DNA of 64,000 bases from Selenomonadaceae bacterium (GTDB lineage Bacteria > Bacillota > Negativicutes > Selenomonadales > Selenomonadaceae): assembly GCA_017428215.1 (NCBI GenBank), contig JAFRRH010000064.1, positions 1-64,000 on the forward strand, written 5' to 3'. Positions 1 through 8,412 of this stretch are shown piece by piece (the stretch's first letter is position 1; the number at the start of each line of letters is the position of its first letter). The notes under the pieces were generated by a model. That model did not search any database and was not told the origin of the DNA. It worked only from the letters and a program-made list of their open reading frames with translations. Both the position numbers and the translations under genes were made by a program.

Positions 1-62
1 ACGCGGCTTACAAATATTTCGACTTGCGAGTGGAAATATTCACGCCGACTAAGCAAGGATTA

Positions 63-144
63 CGAGTTGACCGTTAATTCTGCTCAAACCTTGATTAAGA
101 TTTCCCATATTCACACCTTACTTAAGCGGTTATGAACACCGGTT
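63..144 (-). repeat. Inverted repeat, left copy (group II intron-derived)
   Basis: Read on the minus strand, this stretch matches 12469-12554 on the plus strand with a modest number of mismatches; both share the core AACCGGTGTTCATAAC followed by GCTTAAGTAAGGTGTGAATA. The right copy lies inside a recognisable group II intron 5' segment, so this is a piece of the same intron. It abuts the 3' end of the MmeI-like gene fragment directly. The two copies face each other and are a plausible substrate for inversion. Confidence 0.75.
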
Positions 145-600
145 TTAAGATATATAACCAAAAAGCCACAAGGTACTTGCCAATTTGCGAGTGTCGGCGC
201 GTTTATTTGCCAAACGAAAATTTTTAACGGCTTCCACGCGCTGATAAACAAGCGGCATTTTACGAATTTCATTGGGCAGACAATCTTTAAGCCAAAGACA
301 ATATCGCGGCAAGTTATGAATAAATTCTTTGGAGCCGATTAGCCGCTTGATATATTTTTTAGCGTTCGGTTCGCGGGTGATGAAATCTTCATAATCTGCC
401 GCCTCGATAATTAAATGTCCGCCGTCTGCAGGACGATTGCACGTTATCATTTCAGGCACGTTATAAATCGGCTCGTACAGCCAGCGGACATAAGAATTTT
501 TGTCAATGCGTACGAAAAAATGCGGGAAATCGTTGCAATAAAAATCCTCAACCTCAGCCTCAATGTAGCCCGTCAACTCTTCGTCGTAAAGCTTAATCAT
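145..600 (-). pseudogene. MmeI-like restriction-modification protein, internal fragment
   Basis: This 151-residue ORF resembles the target-recognition part of single-chain MmeI-like (type IIL) restriction-modification enzymes. The signature is VPEM...PADGGHLII, then YIKRLIGSKEFI, RYCLWLKD, MPLVYQRVEAVK and RKLAST.LFG. The N-terminal nuclease and methyltransferase motifs are absent, and the frame stops where the family continues with a QPKTDYL-like segment. That continuation is found at 12916-13443 on the opposite strand. The ATG has a good GGAGG site and lies just after the aldo/keto reductase stop, so a short product may be translated. It is almost certainly not an active enzyme. The first 40 or so residues match the family poorly. 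Confidence 0.7.
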
Positions 601-612
601 AATTTTCCTCCG

Positions 613-1518
613 TCACCAATTTTCAAAGCGGCGATTTTTATTCAAGCCGCGAATCAAATTCATTTCGTCGGCAGTCAAGCGAAAATCGAACACGTTAAAA
701 TTCTCCGCAATGTGATTCTTATTCGACGAGCCAGGAATTGCGACGTAGCCAGCTTGAATTTGCCAACGCAAAATAATCTGCGCGGGCGACTTGGAATATT
801 TTTTAGCGAGGCTTTGAATAATTTCGTTGGAGAAAATTTTTTTCGTATTGCCGCGCCCGCCAAAGGGATACCAACTCTCGATGACCGTGCCGAATTTTTT
901 TACGTAAGCTTGAAGCTCGTTATTCTGGTAGTAAATGTGATTTTCGTTTTGAACGACAGCGGGGACAATCGTCGCGATATTTTTAATCCTGTCGAAATCT
1001 CGCGGCGTGTAGTAATTGGAAATGCCGATTGAACGAATTTTGCCCGCCTTAACTCCGCGCTCCAAAGCCCGATAAACTTCCTCGTCGTTGTAGCCAGGCT
1101 GATGAATCAACATCAAGTCGATATAATCCAAGTTCAAACTTTTTAGCGAGTTGTCAATGGTGGCGTCTGGAGAATTATAATTGCCGGGCATAATCTTTGA
1201 CGTGATAAAAATTTCCTCGCGCTTGGCAATGCCGTCGTCAATCGCCCGCCGAATTCCTCTGCCGACGCCGACTTCATTGCCGTAATATCTCGCCGTGTCA
1301 ATCAATCGATAGCCGACCTTAAGTGCAAAGTAAACGCAATCTTCCGCCGTGTCGTCGTCAAGCGTCCACGTTCCGAAGCCTAAGCGCGGCATATTAAATC
1401 CGCTGTTCAAAGTTACAAAGTCGTTAATCATTTCTTGAGGAACCTCCTTTTGTGCACCGCACGCGCCGAATATATTTACGAACGCCGCGCAGATTATCAG
1501 CATAAAAAATTTTTTCAT
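613..1518 (-). CDS. Aldo/keto reductase with lipoprotein signal
   Basis: NADPH-dependent aldo/keto reductase family. The motifs LGFGTWTLDD, LIDTARYYGNE (Asp and Tyr), FITSKIMPG (Lys) and LMLIHQP (His) give the catalytic tetrad, and IPGSSNKNHIAEN is the cofactor phosphate-binding loop. I place the start at 1518, giving MKKFFMLIICAAF and then a lipobox ending in GAC. A strong GGAGGG site precedes it; the longer ORF starting at 1548 only adds residues before the signal. A lipoprotein signal on a cytosolic-type oxidoreductase is odd, because its cofactor is not normally available outside the cytoplasm. Family assignment is secure; location is inferred from the signal alone. Confidence 0.85.
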   Translation of the reverse strand: MKKFFMLIICAAFVNIFGACGAQKEVPQEMINDFVTLNSGFNMPRLGFGTWTLDDDTAEDCVYFALKVGYRLIDTARYYGNEVGVGRGIRRAIDDGIAKREEIFITSKIMPGNYNSPDATIDNSLKSLNLDYIDLMLIHQPGYNDEEVYRALERGVKAGKIRSIGISNYYTPRDFDRIKNIATIVPAVVQNENHIYYQNNELQAYVKKFGTVIESWYPFGGRGNTKKIFSNEIIQSLAKKYSKSPAQIILRWQIQAGYVAIPGSSNKNHIAENFNVFDFRLTADEMNLIRGLNKNRRFENW

Positions 1519-1590
1519 AACGCACCCTCCCGCGCCAGAATAAACCATAAACCTTTCTTTAAGTCAAACAAAAATTTTTTGCAAAAGTCT

Positions 1591-1620
1591 TTGTCAAACA
1601 TGAAAGAAACATGATATAAT
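1591..1620 (+). promoter_or_regulatory. Sigma-70 type promoter for the MBL lipoprotein operon
   Basis: TTGTCA at 1591-1596 and TATAAT at 1615-1620 are separated by 18 bases, just upstream of the small membrane protein and the two MBL genes. Confidence 0.7.
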
Positions 1621-1646
1621 CTGCGGCAAAAAGGAGGCGAAAAATT

Positions 1647-1841
1647 TTGTTGGAACTTTTGAAAAAAGCATTTGACAAATTCGACGGATTGATTATATTG
1701 GCGGCGATATTCCTGTTTATTCATTTCGATTACGATAACTTATCCTTGCTCGACAAAATCTATATGGCTTCGTTCGCATTTTGGACGGTGACGAAATTCA
1801 TTAGGCTATACATCATCTACAAAAACGATAAGAAAGGATGA
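1647..1841 (+). CDS. Small membrane protein, unknown function
   Basis: A 64-residue protein starting at TTG (1647, or the next TTG at 1650), with AAGGAGG about ten bases upstream. It has one clear hydrophobic segment around residues 15-26 (IILAAIFLFIHF) and a second, weaker one around 38-57, and ends in charged residues. I recognise no family. It follows a good promoter and lies 4 bases before the first MBL lipoprotein gene, so it is probably the first gene of that operon. It could be a small membrane partner of the lipoproteins, but nothing in the sequence proves that. Confidence 0.6.
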   Translation: MLELLKKAFDKFDGLIILAAIFLFIHFDYDNLSLLDKIYMASFAFWTVTKFIRLYIIYKNDKKG

Positions 1842-1845
1842 TTCA

Positions 1846-2892
1846 ATGAAAAAAATTTTTATGGCGACGCTTTTGCTTATGGCGTTTATCTTTGGCGGTT
1901 GCGGCGGACAAGCTAAGGAAGAGCCTAAGCAAGAAACTCAAGCTGAAGTAAAAGACGACACTCAAGCCGCGCCCGCGCAGGACGTTAAAGGCAACTTGAA
2001 AATCTCTATGCTGAACGTCGGGCAGGGCGACGCGATTTTAATTCAAACTGGCAAGCAAACTGTTCTAATCGACACGAGCGACACCGACGAACGCGATTTG
2101 CTTGTTAAAGAGTTGGAAAAATTATCCGTCACGAAGATTGATAAATTAATTTTGACGCACCCACACGCCGACCACATCGGAAGCGCAAAGGCTTTAATCA
2201 ATCCGAGCAAAAAGGAACTCAACGCGAATCCTTACTTAGAAAAAATTTCCGTCTCTGAAGTTTACGACAACGGAATTGCCTCGACTTCGCCGCTGTACAA
2301 AAGTTACATTAAGGCTATCGACGCGAAGGGCATTACTCACAACGCGCTAAAAGTTGGCGACACTCTCGACTTTGGAAACTCTGTTAAGTTTAACGTTCTC
2401 TATCCGACGGCTGAACTTGTCGCGGCAGTTAACGGCGGGCAGAAATCTGACCCGAATAATGAATCTGTCGTTGGCAAGCTCACTTACAAAAAATTTTCTA
2501 TGATGTTCACTGGCGACGCCGAAAAGGAAGTTGAAGCCGCGCTCTTAGCAAACAATAAGACTAAGGCTTTAAAATGCGACGTACTTAAGGCGGGACATCA
2601 CGGCAGTTATACCGCGTCTACGAAAGATTTTGTCGCGGCAGTCAATCCTAGTTACGTTTTAATTTCGTGCGGACCAGATGAGGAACGCCGCAATACTTAT
2701 GGGCACCCGCACCTTGAGCCGCTTGAAAATTATTTGGCGCAGGGCATTAACAAGAAAAATATTCTTTGCACGCGCTGGAACGGCACAATCACAGTTACAA
2801 GCGACGGTAAAAATTTTTCCGTTCAATCCGAAGATAACGAAGATTGGGTTGATAAGTGGATAACTAAAAAGCAAAAGGATAAACGCAAATGA
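1846..2892 (+). CDS. ComEC-like metallo-beta-lactamase lipoprotein (copy 1)
   Basis: 348 residues. A lipoprotein signal (lipobox ending at Cys19, FGGC) and a low-complexity Glu/Gln/Lys linker come first. They are followed by a metallo-beta-lactamase fold of the type found at the C-terminus of the competence protein ComEC. Metal ligands are visible as THPHADHIG (His105, His107, Asp109, His110), with MFTGDAEKE and KAGHHGS later. Unlike ComEC it has no membrane channel, so this is a surface-anchored hydrolase domain. The substrate cannot be told from sequence; DNA or a phosphodiester is possible. Its stop overlaps the start of a paralogue, which points to a tandem duplication and one operon. Confidence 0.85.
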   Translation: MKKIFMATLLLMAFIFGGCGGQAKEEPKQETQAEVKDDTQAAPAQDVKGNLKISMLNVGQGDAILIQTGKQTVLIDTSDTDERDLLVKELEKLSVTKIDKLILTHPHADHIGSAKALINPSKKELNANPYLEKISVSEVYDNGIASTSPLYKSYIKAIDAKGITHNALKVGDTLDFGNSVKFNVLYPTAELVAAVNGGQKSDPNNESVVGKLTYKKFSMMFTGDAEKEVEAALLANNKTKALKCDVLKAGHHGSYTASTKDFVAAVNPSYVLISCGPDEERRNTYGHPHLEPLENYLAQGINKKNILCTRWNGTITVTSDGKNFSVQSEDNEDWVDKWITKKQKDKRK

Positions 2893-3953
2893 TGAAAAAA
2901 ATTTTTTTAGCTATATTATTGCTGGCGACGTTTATTTTTAGCGGTTGCGATACTCAAGCCGCTGTTAAGGACGATTCAGCAAAATCCTTGCATAACGTTA
3001 AAGGCAATTTACAAATCTCTATGCTAAACGTCGGACACGGCGACGCGATTTTAATTCGGACAAGTAAACAGACGATTTTAATCGATACGGGGCATGACAA
3101 GGAACGCTCGCGCTTTGTTAGCGAACTCGAAAAATTATCCGTCACGAGAATTGACAAGCTGATTTTAACTCACCCGCACGGCGACCATATCGGCAACGTG
3201 AAAGTTTTAATCAATCCGAGTAATGAAGAACTTGCCGAATATCCTTACCTTGAAAAAATTTCCGTCGGTACGGTTTACGATAACGGAGTAGTGCGGAGTT
3301 CTCCTTATTACTTAAGTTACATGCGGGCAATCGCGGCTAAAGATGGTATAACTCGTCAAAGTTTAAAAGCCGGCGACGTTTTGGATTTCGGCGACAATGT
3401 TAAATTTAATGTCCTCTTTCCAACGCCCGAATTTGTCTCGACGGTTAACAGCAAGAAAATTGATAAAAAAGATAAAGAGTTCAACATAAACAACGGCAGT
3501 ATCGTCGGCAGGCTCACTTACGGAAAATTTTCTATGATGTTTACTGGCGACTGCGAAAAAAAATCCGAAGCGAAAATTTTAGCAAATAATGCCGCTGATG
3601 ATTTAAAATGCAACGTGCTCAAATCAGGACATCATGGCATTGCCTCTTCGTCAAGCAAAGAATTTATCGCGGCAGTAGATCCTAGTTATGTTTTAATCAG
3701 TGCGGGCAATAAAGAAAAAGATAATCTTGCTTATGGGCAACCGAATCGTCCGCCGCTCGAAAAATATTTGGCGCATGGCATTGCCGCTAAAAATATTCTC
3801 TGCACACGTTGGAACGGCACAATCACTATAACTAGCGACGGCAAAAATTTTTCCGTCAAGCCTGAAAATAATGAGGATTGGGTTGATACGTGGCTCGCTA
3901 GAAAAAAAGAATTGCAAGCTAAATTGGACGCGGAGAAAAATAAAAAGGAGTGA
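2889..3953 (+). CDS. ComEC-like metallo-beta-lactamase lipoprotein (copy 2)
   Basis: 354 residues, clearly paralogous to the preceding gene along its whole length. It has a lipobox ending at Cys20 (FSGC), a shorter linker, and THPHGDHIG as the metal-binding motif (His95, His97, Asp99, His100), then MFTGDCEKK and KSGHHGI. The start overlaps the previous stop (ATGA); the next ATG at 2892 is also possible. The copies differ mainly in the linker and in an insert near residues 190-200. A DUF3006 protein follows 6 bases downstream, a common companion of this type of MBL protein. Confidence 0.85.
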   Translation: MMKKIFLAILLLATFIFSGCDTQAAVKDDSAKSLHNVKGNLQISMLNVGHGDAILIRTSKQTILIDTGHDKERSRFVSELEKLSVTRIDKLILTHPHGDHIGNVKVLINPSNEELAEYPYLEKISVGTVYDNGVVRSSPYYLSYMRAIAAKDGITRQSLKAGDVLDFGDNVKFNVLFPTPEFVSTVNSKKIDKKDKEFNINNGSIVGRLTYGKFSMMFTGDCEKKSEAKILANNAADDLKCNVLKSGHHGIASSSSKEFIAAVDPSYVLISAGNKEKDNLAYGQPNRPPLEKYLAHGIAAKNILCTRWNGTITITSDGKNFSVKPENNEDWVDTWLARKKELQAKLDAEKNKKE

Positions 3954-3959
3954 TTACTC

Positions 3960-4202
3960 ATGAACGACGCAAAGGAAATCAGCGCGTACCTCGACCGAAT
4001 CGAAGAGCTTGAGGACGGTTCAGCGACGGCAGTTTTCTTGCTTGAAGAGGACGAGGACGAGTTCCGCGAATTCGTGTTGCCTGCAGATTTTTTGCCTGAA
4101 GGCGCGGGCGAGGGCGAATACCTCACGATAAAAATTTCTCGCGACGAGGACAAAACAGCTGAGGCACTCGACGAGGCACGCGAACTTTTGAAAAACACTT
4201 AA
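3960..4202 (+). CDS. DUF3006 domain protein
   Basis: An 80-residue, very acidic protein with the DUF3006 pattern: AYLDRIEELEDGSATAVFL, then FVLPADFLPEGAGEGEYLTIKI. This small beta-rich family often lies next to ComEC-like MBL proteins in Firmicutes, as it does here. It has no signal peptide, so it would stay in the cytoplasm. Its molecular role is unknown. It is probably the last gene of the operon, since a perfect palindrome follows the stop. Confidence 0.75.
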   Translation: MNDAKEISAYLDRIEELEDGSATAVFLLEEDEDEFREFVLPADFLPEGAGEGEYLTIKISRDEDKTAEALDEARELLKNT

Positions 4203-4206
4203 GGAT

Positions 4207-4226
4207 TAGCTACTAGCTAGTAGCTA
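4207..4226. repeat. 20-bp perfect palindrome
   Basis: TAGCTACTAGCTAGTAGCTA is its own reverse complement. It is followed at once by another CAGCTATTAGCTA run, so the gap between the DUF3006 gene and the amidase gene is almost wholly TAGCTA-type repeats. No T-run follows, so it is not a standard terminator. Confidence 0.8.
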
Positions 4227-4260
4227 ACAGCTATTAGCTAAACAGGAATGAGGAGTTAAT

Positions 4261-5307
4261 TTGCTGAAAAAATTTCTAACGTGTTTCAGTCTGCTGATTG
4301 TCCTAATTTTATCGGCGACGGCTTATGCTAAACCCGCCGAACTCACAGGGATAAATGCCTATGAACTGGACAAAGAAACCGTGCGGATTGAAATTTCTTA
4401 TCGCGGCGGACGGCTCGACGACAGCGATATTTCTTCCGAACTTTCGTTAGATGATTTGCGAATTGAAATTAATAACGCTTTACCGGGTAGAGTTAGCCGC
4501 GTTTCGGGCATGCAAATTCAGCCCGCCGCAAAAAATTTTATCGATAAAATTCTCGTCAACGAAACTAAAAAGGAATTCACGAGTATTCAAATCCAATTCA
4601 ATCCGATAATGGAAAGCGGCGGCTCGACGATTAATCTTGAACCCGCTAATCGCGCTGAAAAAAAAGACGCTCAAATTATTATCGACGTGAAAAAAAATGC
4701 CGCGCAGGATAATTGGAATCAATATAACGGTGACGAAAAAATTATCGTGCTGGATCCCGGTCACGGCGGCTCCGACGCGGGCGCAATCGGTCCAACGGGC
4801 GTTACGGAAAAATCTGTTTCGTTGGCAGTCTCTCTTAAGACGCAGAAACTTTTAGCGGATTCGGGTTATCAAGTTGTTATGACGCGCACGACTGATGTTG
4901 ACGTTGCCGCGCCGGGCGTTTCCGACGCTACCGAACTTCAAGCGCGTGTCAATAAGGCTCCGCCCAATGCCGCACTTTTTATCAGCGTCCACTGCAATGC
5001 CTTTTCAAACGGTAAAGCTAACGGAATGGAAACTTATCACGCGCCGACCGCCGTCAAAGGTGCTCGCCTTGCCCGACTTTTAAACGAGGAACTTGAACGG
5101 CTCGGCGGCTTGAACAATCGCGGCGTCAAGGCGGCAAGATTTTACGTCATGACCCATTCGCAATGCCCCGCGTCATTAATTGAACTGGGCTTTATCACCA
5201 ATCCACGCGAAGAAAAATTATTGGCAAGCGACGAATATCAACAGAAGCTTGCGCAGGCAATTACAAATGCCGTCAATCGCTATTTCAATCAAGGAGGATT
5301 TGATTAA
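4261..5307 (+). CDS. N-acetylmuramoyl-L-alanine amidase (Amidase_3)
   Basis: 348 residues, TTG start with GAGGAG upstream. A signal peptide (about residues 1-23, ending AYA) precedes an N-terminal beta domain of AMIN type (about 25-145) and a zinc amidase domain (about 160-345). Catalytic-domain motifs are VLDPGHGGSDAGA (zinc His168), the EKSVSLA Glu, SVHCNAF (second zinc His) and the C-terminal SLIELGFITN. The enzyme would cut the bond between muramic acid and the stem peptide in the periplasm, probably in daughter-cell separation. It is followed after 2 bases by a GerMN lipoprotein, probably in the same transcript. Confidence 0.92.
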   Translation: MLKKFLTCFSLLIVLILSATAYAKPAELTGINAYELDKETVRIEISYRGGRLDDSDISSELSLDDLRIEINNALPGRVSRVSGMQIQPAAKNFIDKILVNETKKEFTSIQIQFNPIMESGGSTINLEPANRAEKKDAQIIIDVKKNAAQDNWNQYNGDEKIIVLDPGHGGSDAGAIGPTGVTEKSVSLAVSLKTQKLLADSGYQVVMTRTTDVDVAAPGVSDATELQARVNKAPPNAALFISVHCNAFSNGKANGMETYHAPTAVKGARLARLLNEELERLGGLNNRGVKAARFYVMTHSQCPASLIELGFITNPREEKLLASDEYQQKLAQAITNAVNRYFNQGGFD

Positions 5308-5309
5308 TC

Positions 5310-5942
5310 GTGAAGAAAATTTTAGTGCCGGCAATGCTCGCGCTCCTTCTGTTTACGGCAGGTTGCGATAAACCTCCGGCTGAAGAGCCGCCCCCTAAAC
5401 CGCCCGAAACACCCGCGCAGACAAAACCCGACGTTAAGCCCGAAACTAAACCGGAACAAAAACCTGCACCTGACACGCCGACTAAAAAGCCGGAAAATCA
5501 GCCCGTTAAAAATGAGAAAACGGAGCAGTCAATGAACGTAAAAGTTTATTATCCCGACGATTCGGGCATGAAACTCGTTGAAGTCGAACGCGAGATAATT
5601 GTTGATGATTCGGTTGATAAATACACTGCCGCCGTTGAAACTTTAATGGAGGAACCCACCGAAGAAAACTTGACGCGAATTTTCCCGAAGAATGCGGCGA
5701 TTAGAAGTGTCACAGTTAGAGACGGACTGGCAACGGTTGACTTTGACGGAAGTATTTTAAAGGGCTTTGTTGGCGGCTCGACGGGCGAAGAATTTTTAAT
5801 CGGCTCGATTGTTGACACGCTGACTAATTTTCCTGAAGTTAAGCGCGTGAAATTTTTAGTCGACGGCAACGAAATTGAAACTCTCTCTGGGCATATGGAT
5901 TTAAGCACGCCGCTCGAACGCATGAATACTTTAACTCAATGA
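5310..5942 (+). CDS. GerMN-domain lipoprotein
   Basis: 210 residues starting at GTG, with a lipobox ending FTAGC. A proline- and lysine-rich linker (about residues 24-70) leads to a GerMN domain (about 75-200), recognisable by VKVYYPDDSGMKLVEVER, GLATVDFDG and the closing EFLIGSIVDTLTNFPEVKRV. GerMN domains occur in spore germination protein GerM and in non-sporulation envelope lipoproteins. Here the pairing with an amidase suggests a peptidoglycan-related envelope role. No catalytic motif is visible. Confidence 0.8.
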   Translation: MKKILVPAMLALLLFTAGCDKPPAEEPPPKPPETPAQTKPDVKPETKPEQKPAPDTPTKKPENQPVKNEKTEQSMNVKVYYPDDSGMKLVEVEREIIVDDSVDKYTAAVETLMEEPTEENLTRIFPKNAAIRSVTVRDGLATVDFDGSILKGFVGGSTGEEFLIGSIVDTLTNFPEVKRVKFLVDGNEIETLSGHMDLSTPLERMNTLTQ

Positions 5943-5954
5943 AATTTTTAAAAA

Positions 5955-5979
5955 GGCTCGTCCAACGGGTCTTTTTTTA
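5955..5979 (+). terminator. Rho-independent terminator
   Basis: A short stem (GGCTCG with CGGGTC, using G-U pairs) with a five-base loop, followed by seven T. It closes the amidase/GerMN operon. Confidence 0.6.
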
Positions 5980-5990
5980 TTTGTCGGACG

Positions 5991-6019
5991 TTGCATGAAT
6001 CGCCGTAAAGTTGTACAAT
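5991..6019 (+). promoter_or_regulatory. Promoter of the alcohol dehydrogenase gene
   Basis: TTGCAT at 5991-5996 and TACAAT at 6014-6019 with a 17-base spacer, about 35 bases before the ATG. Confidence 0.6.
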
Positions 6020-6055
6020 TCAGCTATAAAAGTTTTAATAGTGGAGGATTTATAG

Positions 6056-7225
6056 ATGCAAAGCTTTGAGTATTTTTGTCCGACGGAAATAATTTTTGGA
6101 GTCGGAGCGGAAAATCACGTCGCAGAAAAAATTCGTAAATACGGCGGCTCTAAAGTTATGATTCTTTACGGCGGCGGCAGTGCTGTTAAAAGCGGGCTTA
6201 TTGATAAAGTTAAAAATTTGCTTATTGATTTTGAGTTAAAAATTTTGGGCGGCGTAAAATCGAATCCGCGCTTGAGTTTTGCTCGGCAAGCTGTTCAAGA
6301 GGCGATTGACGCCAAAATAAATTTCGTGCTGGCGGTCGGTGGCGGCAGTGTTATCGACACGGCTAAAGCGGTTGCGCTCGGCGCGGCTAATCCCGACGTT
6401 GACATTTGGGAGTATTGGACTAAGAAAGTTAATCTCGAAAAATCTTTACCAGTCGGAGCAATTTTGACGATAGCGGCGGCAGGCTCTGAAACTTCGGACT
6501 CGTCTGTTTTAACGAATGAAGATACCGGCAAGAAAATGGGAGCGACTGTTCCGCGTCCGGTGTTTGCGATTATGAATCCCGAATTCGCGTTGACGGTTCC
6601 GCATTATCCGATGATTTGTGGTATTGCCGATATTATTATGCACACGCTCGAAAGATATTTCAGCAAGATTGAGGGCAATGAATTTACAGATATGGTTGCC
6701 GAGTCGCTGATTAAAAATGTTATGGCGCAATCGAAAATTCTTTTGAAAAATCCGCAAGACTTGCACGCCATGAGCGAAATAATGTGGTGCGGTTCGGTGT
6801 CGCATACGGGTTTCACGGGGCTTGGACGCGAGAAAGATTTTGCCGCACACAAATTAGGGCACGAGCTTAGCGGGCGTTATGATGTAATTCACGGCGCGAG
6901 CTTAACTGCAGTTTGGGCGTCGTGGGCTAGGATGGTTTACACTGTTAAGCCTGAACGTTTTGCAAACTTCGCGGAGAAAATTTTTGGCATAACAGACGGC
7001 ACGATTGACGAACGCGCCCGCGCAGGTATCGACGCTATGGAAAATTATTTCCGTGAATTGGGCACGCCAACGAATTTTTCCGAACTTGGCATTGGTATTC
7101 AAAGCGACGACGAATTAAAATTTTTAGCTGATATGGTGACTTCAAACGGCACGCAAAAAGTTGCGACATTCCAGCCGCTCGACCGCGATTTAGTTTTGAA
7201 AATTTATCACAAGGCGAATCATTGA
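6056..7225 (+). CDS. Iron-containing alcohol dehydrogenase (butanol dehydrogenase-like)
   Basis: 389 residues with GTGGAGG upstream. Group III iron-dependent alcohol dehydrogenase of the BdhA/YqhD type, which reduces aldehydes to alcohols with NAD(P)H. Landmarks are PTEIIFGVGAE at the N-terminus, the nucleotide site VGGGSVIDTAKA, and AAAGSETSDSSV. Metal-ligand segments include GIADIIMHTLERY, the AAHKLGHELSGRYDVIHGA stretch with several His, and an Asp before it. Full length for the family. It stands alone behind its own promoter. The exact substrate cannot be told. Confidence 0.9.
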   Translation: MQSFEYFCPTEIIFGVGAENHVAEKIRKYGGSKVMILYGGGSAVKSGLIDKVKNLLIDFELKILGGVKSNPRLSFARQAVQEAIDAKINFVLAVGGGSVIDTAKAVALGAANPDVDIWEYWTKKVNLEKSLPVGAILTIAAAGSETSDSSVLTNEDTGKKMGATVPRPVFAIMNPEFALTVPHYPMICGIADIIMHTLERYFSKIEGNEFTDMVAESLIKNVMAQSKILLKNPQDLHAMSEIMWCGSVSHTGFTGLGREKDFAAHKLGHELSGRYDVIHGASLTAVWASWARMVYTVKPERFANFAEKIFGITDGTIDERARAGIDAMENYFRELGTPTNFSELGIGIQSDDELKFLADMVTSNGTQKVATFQPLDRDLVLKIYHKANH

Positions 7226-7251
7226 CAGCTATAAAAAATTTTTAAAAAACC

Positions 7252-7282
7252 TTGCGCAAAAAACTAAATTTTATGCTATAAT
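7252..7282 (+). promoter_or_regulatory. Probable promoter of the YitT-like gene
   Basis: TATAAT at 7277-7282, with TTGCGC at 7252-7257 as a weak -35 at 19 bases. A strong AAAGGGGGG ribosome site follows near 7301-7309. Confidence 0.5.
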
Positions 7283-7318
7283 CCCTTGCATATGTGCGAA
7301 AGGGGGGAAGAATTTTAA

Positions 7319-8269
7319 ATGAAACTGACCTCAATGCTTGTTAAGTGGAATCCGCTAAAGTATTTGGGAATTATGGTAGGTTGCTTTATTGCCGCCTCGT
7401 CAATTAATACGTTCGTAGTGCCGAGTAGCCTGTTAACGGGCGGTGTAACGGGCATTGCGATTATTTTTTATTTTTTGGCGGGATTGCCAATCGGCGCACA
7501 GACTTTAGCTTACAATGTGCCGCTGTTAATCGCGTCGTATAAATTGCTCGGTAAAAAATATACGCTTGACGTGGTTATTGGAACGATAATGTTTTCGTTC
7601 GCGCTGGACGCCACAAAATTTTTAGCGGCGTATACTCCGACTGATGATTTAATGCTTGCCTCAATTTACGGCGGAATTTTTAACGGCATAGGTTACGGGA
7701 TTGTTTTCCGCATGAACGGCTCGACGGGCGGTTTCGATATACTCGGTGCGATTTTTAAAAAATATTATTCAATGGATATTGGCTCGGTTATCTTCGGCTT
7801 TAACTGCTTGATTGTCGTCGTGGCTGGCGGGCTGTTCAATGTAAGTTCCGCGATGTTTACGCTGATTTGTATGTATGTTACTTCGCAGATGACGAATAAA
7901 GTTATCGACGGCATAAATCAGCGCAAGGCGATTCTAATTATTTCTGATTATGCAAAGGACATTGCCGACGGAATTATTGCCGACATTGGGCGCGGCGTAA
8001 CTTTTCTCAACGGCGAGGGCGCATATACCGGAGCACCGAAAAAACTTGTTATGGTCGTCGTTAGTATGACGCAAATCGCTAAGATAAAAATTATCGTCAA
8101 TACTGTTGACAAAAATGCATTTATGTTAATATTATCAGCAAGCGAGGTTATGGGGCGCGGCTTTACTCGTCCAAATCGCCAAAACGTGAAGTTCCGCACT
8201 GACCAAAAAATTAATCCAGAAGTTGAGCAAAAAATCCAAGATGCTCTAGCTAATCGCGGCGATGATTGA
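7319..8269 (+). CDS. YitT family membrane protein
   Basis: 316 residues. The N-terminal part (about residues 1-200) has five to six hydrophobic helices of the YitT/DUF161 type, including VPSSLLTGGVTGIAII and MNGSTGGFDILGAIF. The C-terminal part (about 215-300) is a cytosolic DUF2179 domain (ILIISDYAKDIADGII, RGVTFLNGEGAYTG, LMLILSASEVMGRGF-like). The family is widespread in Firmicutes and has no firmly established transport substrate. The gene has its own promoter and a strong ribosome site. Confidence 0.88.
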   Translation: MKLTSMLVKWNPLKYLGIMVGCFIAASSINTFVVPSSLLTGGVTGIAIIFYFLAGLPIGAQTLAYNVPLLIASYKLLGKKYTLDVVIGTIMFSFALDATKFLAAYTPTDDLMLASIYGGIFNGIGYGIVFRMNGSTGGFDILGAIFKKYYSMDIGSVIFGFNCLIVVVAGGLFNVSSAMFTLICMYVTSQMTNKVIDGINQRKAILIISDYAKDIADGIIADIGRGVTFLNGEGAYTGAPKKLVMVVVSMTQIAKIKIIVNTVDKNAFMLILSASEVMGRGFTRPNRQNVKFRTDQKINPEVEQKIQDALANRGDD

Positions 8270-8360
8270 ATTAAGGTCGTCAACATTGACGAAAAAATAA
8301 AAGCTCACGGCACAGGAGGCGATAAAAAAAATCTTTCAATACAATTCAAAGATTAGGGGC

Positions 8361-8392
8361 GACCGGCTTACAAAAAAAATCTACTGTCGGTC
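8361..8392 (+). promoter_or_regulatory. 5' leader hairpin before the MBL hydrolase gene
   Basis: GACCGGC pairs with GTCGGTC (7 bp with one G-U) around an 18-base A-rich loop, ending just before the GAGGGAGG ribosome site. It is not followed by T residues, so it may shape translation rather than stop transcription. The rest of 8270-8412 shows only a small CGTCAA/TTGACG palindrome. Confidence 0.35.
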
Positions 8393-8412
8393 GAGGGAGG
8401 AAAAATAGTTAT

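Noticed and set aside
415..1032. 205-residue plus-strand open frame opposite the aldo/keto reductase
   Set aside because: It lies antisense to a gene with clear motifs, spans the gap to the MmeI-like fragment, and has no recognisable domain or good ribosome site.
3731..4198. 155-residue minus-strand frame rich in Ser
   Set aside because: It is the complement of the acidic DUF3006 gene and the end of an MBL gene; the Ser-richness comes from complementing Asp/Glu codons.
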